Source of the DNA: Fidelibacterota bacterium
GTDB taxonomy: Bacteria; Bipolaricaulota; Bipolaricaulia; UBA7950; UBA9294
Assembly: GCA_024278395.1 (NCBI GenBank)
Contig: JAJRTG010000119.1
Coordinates: 1-8,931 of the forward strand
Length of the DNA stretch: 8,931 bases
Direction: 5' to 3'
Shown: piece after piece, positions 4,344-8,931 of the stretch
How positions within the stretch are numbered: the first letter of the stretch is position 1
How the letters are laid out: every line of letters begins with the position of its first letter
Position numbers and translations under genes: made by a program
The notes under the pieces: generated by a model
The model's input: only the letters and a program-made list of their open reading frames with translations
The model's database searches: none
Told to the model about the DNA's origin: nothing

Positions 4344-5711
4344 ATGAGCGCAATCGTCGAGCGCCGGGAACCGGGTCCGGCCGGGCTGACCCCGCGACAG
4401 ATCGTCGCCGAGCTGGACAAGTACATCGTCGGTCAGGCCGATGCGAAGCGCTCCGTGGCGATCGCCCTGCGCAACAGGATGCGCCGCCAGCTCGTGGTCG
4501 GGGAGATCCGCGGAGAGATAAAGCCGAAGAACATCCTGATGATCGGCCCGACCGGGGTGGGGAAGACCGAGATCTCGCGCCGGCTCGCGCGGCTGACCGA
4601 ATGTCCGTTCGTCAAGGTGGAGGCCACCAAGTTCACCGAGGTCGGCTACGTCGGCCGGGACGTCGAGTCGATGGTGCGCGACCTCGTCGAGGTGGCGATC
4701 GAGATGGTGCGCGAGGAGGAGATCATCCGCGTGGAGGAGGAGGCGGAGAGGATCGTCGACGAGGAGTTGCTCGACGCCCTGCTTCCCCTCTCCGAGGAGA
4801 CCGATCCCGAACGGCTGGAGAGCGCGCGCAAGACACGGGAGAAGCTGCGGGAGAAGCTGATGGAGGGGGATCTCGAGGAGCGGGTGGTGGAGATCACGGT
4901 CGAGGAGTCGGTGATCCCCCAGATCGAGGTGTTCACCCAGGACGGGATGGACCAGATGGGAATCGACATGGGGGACATGCTCTCCGGGCTCCTCCCCCCG
5001 TCCCGCAAGCGGAGGAAGATGCGCATCAAGGACGCCCGCCCGATCCTGTTCGACCAGGCCCTCGACCGGCTGATCAACATGGAGGACGTGCGCCAGCGCG
5101 GGCTCGACCTCGCCGAGGAGATGGGGATCATATTCATCGACGAGATCGACAAGATCGCCGCCGGAGGGCGGGAGGAGACCGGCGGCCCCGGCGTCTCCCG
5201 CCAGGGGGTGCAGCGCGACCTCTTGCCGCTCCTTGAGGGGACGACCGTCCGGACCCGCTACGGGACGGTCACCACCGAGAACATCCTGTTCATCGCCGCC
5301 GGGGCGTTCAACATGTCTAAGCCGTCCGACCTCATCCCCGAGCTGCAGGGGCGGCTCCCGATCCGCGTCGAGCTCTCAAGCCTCACCGCCGATGACTTCA
5401 GGCGCATCCTGCGCGAGCCTAAGGACGCGCTGGTAAAGCAGTACCAGGCGCTGCTTGCAGTGGAGGGGGTCACGCTCGAGTTCACCGACGGCGCGATCGA
5501 CGAGATCGCGGAGATCGCCTACGAGCTCAACCAGACGACCGAGAACATCGGGGCGAGGAGGCTCTCCACCGTGATGGAAAAATTGATGGAGGAGATCTCC
5601 TTCTCCGCCGACGAGCACTCGGGGGAGACGATCACCATCGACCGCGACTACGTGCTCGAACGCCTTTCCGGGATCGTCGAGGATCCCGACCTGTCGCGCT
5701 ACATCCTCTGA
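4344..5711 (+). CDS. hslU: HslU, ATPase subunit of the HslUV (ClpQY) protease
   Basis: HslU is a hexameric AAA+ unfoldase that binds substrates, unfolds them with ATP and threads them into HslV. At 455 residues it has the family's normal length. Landmarks are TPRQIVAELDKYIVGQ (16-31), Walker A GPTGVGKT (68-75), pore loop GYVG (101-104), a strongly acidic inserted I domain at about 110-235, Walker B IIFIDEID (262-269), the arginine finger region ELQGRLPIR (333-341), sensor 2 GARR (403-406) and the C-terminal SRYIL, which in HslU inserts between HslV subunits to activate them. The ATG at 4344 lies one base after the hslV stop, and the ribosome site GGAGGAGGTGAG sits inside the hslV end, so the two are translated together. 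An intact gene and tail suggest a working protease. Confidence 0.98.
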   Translation: MSAIVERREPGPAGLTPRQIVAELDKYIVGQADAKRSVAIALRNRMRRQLVVGEIRGEIKPKNILMIGPTGVGKTEISRRLARLTECPFVKVEATKFTEVGYVGRDVESMVRDLVEVAIEMVREEEIIRVEEEAERIVDEELLDALLPLSEETDPERLESARKTREKLREKLMEGDLEERVVEITVEESVIPQIEVFTQDGMDQMGIDMGDMLSGLLPPSRKRRKMRIKDARPILFDQALDRLINMEDVRQRGLDLAEEMGIIFIDEIDKIAAGGREETGGPGVSRQGVQRDLLPLLEGTTVRTRYGTVTTENILFIAAGAFNMSKPSDLIPELQGRLPIRVELSSLTADDFRRILREPKDALVKQYQALLAVEGVTLEFTDGAIDEIAEIAYELNQTTENIGARRLSTVMEKLMEEISFSADEHSGETITIDRDYVLERLSGIVEDPDLSRYIL

Positions 5712-5860
5712 GTTGATGGTTCAAGGGCGGGGCGTGCCCACTGGATGAGCGGACGCGAAATCGCCGACACGATCGCGAACGAAGAGGACGCTGCTCCCCA
5801 AGCCTGGGACGGTAGCAAGGGCAGGTGTGCAGACGGGGCGATAATGCGGAAGGAGATTCG

Positions 5861-7699
5861 GTGGGAGCGGTACTTGCGGTGCGTGACCTGTGCAAGACGT
5901 ATGCCTCGCACGAGCTGTTCGATCGTTTGTCACTCACGTTTCACGCCGGAGAGCGCGTCGGGCTGATCGGACCGAACGGGGCGGGCAAGACGACGCTTCT
6001 GCGCATCCTCGCCGGCATCGAGCCCCCTGACTCCGGGACGGTGGATCGCGCCAAAGGAGCCCACATCGCCTACCTCCCTCAGATCGACACCTTCCCCGCC
6101 GGGACGACGGTGGAGGGAGCGCTCCTCGGTGCGCTCGCCGACCTCCCCGTGGAGGACTACGAGCGCCCGGTGCGCGCGCGCAAGATGCTACGCCGCCTGG
6201 GCTTCGAGAACGGGGGCGCGCCTGTGGAGGCCCTCTCCGGCGGCTGGCGCAAGCGCCTTGCCATCGGGTGTCAACTGGTGCAGGAACCGGATCTGCTGCT
6301 GATGGACGAGCCGACCAACCACCTCGATCTGCAGGGGATCGATTGGCTGGAGCGCTTCCTCGGACGGGCGCGGATCCCGTTTGTCGTCACGACGCACGAT
6401 CGCTACTTCCTGGAGCGGGTCACGGATCGTATTGTGGAGATCAACCCCCGCTACCGCGACGGCTTCTTCAGCGTGCGCGGCCGCTACAGCGACTTCCTCG
6501 AGAAGCGGCAGGCGTTCCTGCAGGCGGAGCTCGAGGAACGGCGCGCGCTCGCCGGAGAGGTCCGCCGCGAGGTGGAGTGGCTGCGGCGCGGTCCGAAGGC
6601 GCGCGGGACAAAGGCATCCCATCGGGTTAACGCGGCGCAGGAGAAGATCGAGCGCCTGTCCGAGGCACGGCGGCGGCAGCGGAAGGCGGCCGAACCGGAG
6701 ATCGGCTTCCGGGCCACCGGTCGCCGGACGCGCGATCTGATCATCGCCAAGGGGATCGCGAAGAGGCTTGGAGGAAAGCAGCTGTTCCGCGGCCTTGACG
6801 CCTTCGTCACCCGTGGCTCGCGAGTGGGGATCGCCGGGAACAACGCCTCGGGCAAGACCACCCTACTGCGCGTCCTCGCCGGTGATCTGTCGCCCGATGC
6901 GGGGATGGTGAGGCATGCCGCTGATCTCCGCATCGCCCTGTTCGACCAGCAGCGCGGGCGGCTTGACAAATCCGAGCGGCTGCGCCGGGCGCTCGCCCCG
7001 AGCGGCGACACGGTCTCCTACCTCGGGCGCGGCGTGCACATCATCCCCTGGGCGATGCGCTTCGGCTTCCGCCCTGACCAGTTGGACATACCGGTTGGTG
7101 ACCTCTCCGGCGGGGAGCAGGCGCGGGTGCTGATGGCGATGATGCTGCGCGAGCCGGTGGACGTACTCATGCTCGACGAGCCGACGAACGACCTCGACAT
7201 CCGGTCGATCGAGGTCCTCGAACGCGCGCTGATCGAGTTTCCCGGTGCGGTCGTCCTGATCACCCACGACCGCCACATGCTCGACCGCGTCTGTACTGAC
7301 ATCATCGGTCTACACGGCGGCGGAGGCTGGGGAGACTACGGGAGCGTGGCCCAGTGGCAGGAGGCGGAGGCGCGCGGAACGGAGCCCGACACGCCATCCA
7401 TCAAGGAGGCTTCGAGGCGGTCGCGGACCGTCCGTCCCAAGCGGGCGGGATTGACGTATCTGGAAAAGAAGGAATGGGAGGGGATGGAAGAGCGGATCCT
7501 CGCTGCCGAAGAAGAGGTGAACCGCCTTCAGGCGGAGCTTGAGGATCCGGAGGTGGTCAGCGATCACGAGCGGCTGCAACAGGTTTACGAGGCGCATGGC
7601 GAGGCACAGCGAGAGCTTGCGGCGCTGTTCGACCGTTGGGAGGAGCTGGAACAAAAGATGATGGGGGAGGTAAGCAACGGTAAGGGAAGCATTAATTGA
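5861..7699 (+). CDS. uup: ABC-F family ATPase, Uup type
   Basis: ABC-F proteins are soluble twin-ATPase proteins without membrane domains that act on ribosomes; the Uup branch also has a C-terminal coiled coil and is linked to relief of stalled translation and to DNA or ribosome transactions. The protein has 612 residues. The first ATPase domain has Walker A GPNGAGKT (37-44), signature LSGGW (126-130), Walker B plus DEPTNHLD (149-156) and switch His179. A charged linker helix pair (about 208-288, Arg/Glu-rich) is the P-site tRNA interaction motif region. The second domain has GNNASGKT (326-333), LSGGEQ (415-420), DEPTNDLD (439-446) and His469. Residues about 533-600 start LTYLEKKEWEGMEERI and form the Uup-type coiled coil. 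GTG at 5861 is chosen because GGAAGGAG (5848-5855) lies five bases upstream and the domain begins right after it. The 149 bases after hslU hold no clear promoter or terminator. Confidence 0.92.
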   Translation: MGAVLAVRDLCKTYASHELFDRLSLTFHAGERVGLIGPNGAGKTTLLRILAGIEPPDSGTVDRAKGAHIAYLPQIDTFPAGTTVEGALLGALADLPVEDYERPVRARKMLRRLGFENGGAPVEALSGGWRKRLAIGCQLVQEPDLLLMDEPTNHLDLQGIDWLERFLGRARIPFVVTTHDRYFLERVTDRIVEINPRYRDGFFSVRGRYSDFLEKRQAFLQAELEERRALAGEVRREVEWLRRGPKARGTKASHRVNAAQEKIERLSEARRRQRKAAEPEIGFRATGRRTRDLIIAKGIAKRLGGKQLFRGLDAFVTRGSRVGIAGNNASGKTTLLRVLAGDLSPDAGMVRHAADLRIALFDQQRGRLDKSERLRRALAPSGDTVSYLGRGVHIIPWAMRFGFRPDQLDIPVGDLSGGEQARVLMAMMLREPVDVLMLDEPTNDLDIRSIEVLERALIEFPGAVVLITHDRHMLDRVCTDIIGLHGGGGWGDYGSVAQWQEAEARGTEPDTPSIKEASRRSRTVRPKRAGLTYLEKKEWEGMEERILAAEEEVNRLQAELEDPEVVSDHERLQQVYEAHGEAQRELAALFDRWEELEQKMMGEVSNGKGSIN

Positions 7700-8004
7700 T
7701 ACCAGTCCCAGCTCTGTAATCAGAAGCCAAAGCAAGATAAATAGATTTCACTGTTGGGTTGCAAGACCATCCTTCGACACTCTGCACTATGCAAGACGGA
7801 GGGATCACATCTAGGCGACGAGATTGCTCGCAGAAAGGACGTTTGCCGCGTCGGAGCACGCAAGTTGGAACGCCCATCCGACCACACCTTTCTCGTTACC
7901 GAGTTCGAGATTTGACATCCGCTGTCGGGTTGCGCTGCGGTGTTTTCCCCGGGTTCGTGGGTTATATAATTTGGGGACGGTTCAAGCTGAAGGGGGAGCG
8001 AAGT
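7700..8004. other. Intergenic stretch after uup, no convincing gene
   Basis: These 305 bases hold no gene I can support and no strong terminator for uup. One open frame on the + strand, 7745-7915, lacks an ATG or GTG start but reads protein-like near its end (ARRKDVCRVGARKLERPSD, then FLVTEFEI and TGA at 7913-7915), so it could be a gene remnant. A TTGACA at 7912-7917 has no -10 at proper spacing. The last 40 bases carry the likely promoter and ribosome site of the next gene. Confidence 0.5.
7965..7970 (+). promoter_or_regulatory. Possible -10 box for the small membrane gene pair
   Basis: A perfect TATAAT lies 34 bases before the ATG at 8005, within an AT-rich island (7961-7973) in GC-rich surroundings. 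The -35 region at the right spacing (7942-7947, GTTTTC) is weak. The predicted transcript start is near 7977, leaving room for the ribosome site AGGGGGAG (7991-7998). Confidence 0.4.
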
Positions 8005-8301
8005 ATGTTTTCCAAACGGGGCTTGATAATCGCCGCTCGGTTTCTGTATTACACGTTGCTTCCGTTTTGCACGATTCTGATCGGGGACCTGCTCTCCTTA
8101 CCGCATACCCAGAACAACGCGCTCGCTGATCTGCATGATCCCGTGTTTTGGAAGGTGTTTTACGCACCGATTCTCGGTCTTGGGTTACTGATAGCGGTGG
8201 CGGATCTCTCCTATACCATAAAGAACGGTCGTCCTGGACCGCTGATCGATCCCGCGATATCGTGCTTCATCGCGAAGATCGCAGGAAGGCGTGGTGGATA
8301 G
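8005..8301 (+). CDS. Small two-span membrane protein, unknown function
   Basis: I do not recognise this 98-residue protein. Residues 1-7 are short and basic (MFSKRG). Residues 8-30 are a hydrophobic span (IIAARFLYYTLLPFCTILIGDLL). Residues 31-50 are a polar loop (SLPHTQNNALADLHDPVFWK). Residues 51-70 form a second span (FYAPILGLGLLIAVADLSY region). The tail is basic (KIAGRRGG), suggesting both ends inside. The ATG at 8005 follows AGGGGGAG (7991-7998) by six bases. The frame is open back to 7759, but that part is Arg/Ser-rich and lacks a ribosome site. Codon use includes more A/T-ending codons than in the genes to the left. The next gene starts one base after the stop, so the two are probably translated together. 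A membrane location is well supported; no function is. Confidence 0.62.
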   Translation: MFSKRGLIIAARFLYYTLLPFCTILIGDLLSLPHTQNNALADLHDPVFWKVFYAPILGLGLLIAVADLSYTIKNGRPGPLIDPAISCFIAKIAGRRGG

Positions 8302-8302
8302 C

Positions 8303-8614
8303 ATGGAAACCGGAAAGATCGTGACCCTGGTGGTGACGGGGGCAGTTGCATTGACGTTCGGAATCCTCGTTAAGCTCAAGCTGTTGGAACGCGAAAGGCG
8401 TCCTTGGTTTCTGTCACCGGTCAAGAGCCCTGTTCTTCGGTTGCTGATCGCGCTGATGGCGGGAGGACTTGCTGCGTACATCAGCCAACCGTGGAGTCCA
8501 CCGCCCGACGGATGGCCGACGTGGCAGGCTACATTATTCATCGGATTTTGTTTTTTCGGCATGTGGGGAAGTCTTACACTGCGCTATTGGGCTTATAAGA
8601 GGGTTCAAGAGTGA
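8303..8614 (+). CDS. Small three-span membrane protein, unknown function
   Basis: This 103-residue protein is not one I recognise. It has three hydrophobic segments: about 5-27 (IVTLVVTGAVALTFGILVKL), 44-63 (VLRLLIALMAGGLAAYIS) and 76-97 (ATLFIGFCFFGMWGSLTLRYW). A basic loop (LERERRPWF, 28-36) follows the first span, and a Pro/Trp-rich loop (QPWSPPPDGWPTW, 62-74) joins the second and third, probably outside. The C-terminus is basic (YKRVQE). ATG at 8303 is preferred to the GTG codons at 8291 and 8294, because GGTGG (8293-8297) gives proper spacing and the start then falls one base after the stop of the preceding membrane gene. Tight spacing and shared membrane character suggest the two products work together, perhaps as a complex; that is inference. 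Confidence 0.62.
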   Translation: METGKIVTLVVTGAVALTFGILVKLKLLERERRPWFLSPVKSPVLRLLIALMAGGLAAYISQPWSPPPDGWPTWQATLFIGFCFFGMWGSLTLRYWAYKRVQE

Positions 8615-8626
8615 AGCGAGGAGAAT

Positions 8627-8645
8627 CCGGTAACGGTTCTACCGG
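8627..8645. repeat. Hairpin-forming inverted repeat after the membrane gene pair
   Basis: CCGGTA (8627-8632) and TACCGG (8640-8645) are perfect inverted arms around a seven-base loop, 12 bases after the stop of the second membrane gene. It is not followed by a run of T, so it is a poor intrinsic terminator. It could be a transcript end stabiliser, a protein site or part of a repeat. Confidence 0.4.
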
Positions 8646-8723
8646 TTGAGCAAGGAGAAGATCACGGGAATTCAAAAAAAGAGTACCTTGGCGACCAGAT
8701 TGTATTCCTGGGGGAGGAGCGTA

Positions 8724-8837
8724 ATGTCGTTGCGCCTGTTAGAAAAGGAAAAGGGAAAAGGGGACAGGCTGATTTTTATGAAACTCCCTTGCAAAAAGAC
8801 AAAATACAAGGTTGAACTCCTTACACGGACTTACTAA
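8724..8837 (+). CDS. Possible very small ORF, 37 residues
   Basis: ATG at 8724 is preceded by a strong ribosome-site-like GGGGGAGGAG (8710-8719), and the frame stays open for 37 codons to TAA at 8835-8837. The product is Lys-rich (MSLRLLEKEKGKGDRLIFMK, then LPCKKTKYKVELLTRTY), with no hydrophobic span and one cysteine. I know no family for it. The frame extends upstream to a TTG at 8646 without a better start. The region also contains a repeat-like motif, so the ORF may be chance. Treat as doubtful. Confidence 0.22.
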   Translation: MSLRLLEKEKGKGDRLIFMKLPCKKTKYKVELLTRTY

Positions 8838-8931
8838 AGATGGCGTAGTTGGCACATTAGTACCGCAAACTTCAGACATTTTTAACAGAACACAACTACC
8901 TTAACAGCACATTTTTGTGTACGACAAAGCA

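Larger units (their letters stand above)
8615..8931. other. AT-richer terminal stretch with short repeats
   Basis: Composition shifts here: the last 111 bases are about 39% GC by hand count, well below the conserved genes to the left. Visible items are the hairpin at 8627-8645, the purine-rich 8731-8765, the motif AAAAGGGGACAGGCTGAT (8756-8773) followed by T's, the repeats TTAACAG (8882-8888, 8901-8907) and ACATTTTT (8876-8883, 8909-8916), and a small hairpin CACA-TTTT-TGTG (8908-8919). No long gene is present on either strand. It resembles accessory or mobile-element margin sequence. Confidence 0.4.

Noticed and set aside
4601..5236. 211-codon frame within hslU in another frame
   Set aside because: It is a GC-rich shadow full of Arg, Gly and Pro; hslU in the main frame matches its family along the whole length.
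5840..5845. GATAAT as a -10 box for uup
   Set aside because: There is no -35 at suitable spacing, and a transcript would start within the ribosome site of uup.
5745..5966. 73-codon frame between hslU and uup
   Set aside because: It runs deep into the uup coding region in another frame, lacks a ribosome site and its product has no recognisable character.
7912..7970. TTGACA (7912-7917) with TATAAT (7965-7970) as one promoter
   Set aside because: The spacer is 47 bases, far from the usual 16-18.
7759..8004. 82-residue N-terminal extension of the first small membrane protein
   Set aside because: The extension is Arg/Ser-rich with no ribosome site and contains the TATAAT; the ATG at 8005 has a good ribosome site and starts just before the first membrane span.
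8848..8863. TTGGCACATTAGTACC as a sigma-54 promoter
   Set aside because: The -24-like GGCAC is present but no TTGC follows at the required spacing.

Overview
The window is a stretch of bacterial chromosome around the replication origin. The left and centre (about 1-7700) are GC-rich, with conserved genes packed closely on the + strand. The organism is a GC-rich bacterium with DnaA/DciA-type replication initiation, an HslUV protease and templated CCA on only some tRNA genes. I cannot fix the phylum from the sequence alone; the gene order matches none of the textbook dnaA neighbourhoods such as rnpA-rpmH-dnaA-dnaN-recF-gyrB.

Layout from left to right. The 3' part of dtd (D-aminoacyl-tRNA deacylase) is followed by rpmF (ribosomal protein L32). 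A small gene on the - strand, convergent with rpmF, encodes an 83-residue single-span membrane protein with a highly charged tail. Six tRNA genes follow at 1027-1555 (Lys-CTT, Lys-TTT, Glu-TTC, Val-TAC, Asp-GTC, Phe-GAA), then dnaA. Next comes a 289-base non-coding region that is almost certainly oriC: four exact TTTTCCACA boxes plus three near matches, with left and right groups in opposite orientation. Immediately after it lie dciA (DUF721, the ancestral helicase loader, here with a C-terminal zinc ribbon), hslV and hslU (ATP-dependent two-component protease), and a Uup-type ABC-F ATPase gene starting at a GTG.

After uup (7700-8931) the character changes. There is a 305-base stretch with no convincing gene, then two tightly linked genes for small membrane proteins of 98 and 103 residues that I do not recognise. 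The last roughly 300 bases are AT-richer, with a hairpin, short repeats and at most one very small ORF. This end looks like an accessory or decaying segment.

Functionally, dnaA, oriC and dciA form a compact replication-initiation module: DnaA binds and opens the origin, and DciA helps load the replicative helicase. The dtd, rpmF, tRNA and uup genes all serve translation, and hslUV serves protein quality control. The least explained items are the paired small membrane proteins, the - strand charged membrane protein, and the repeat-like right edge.
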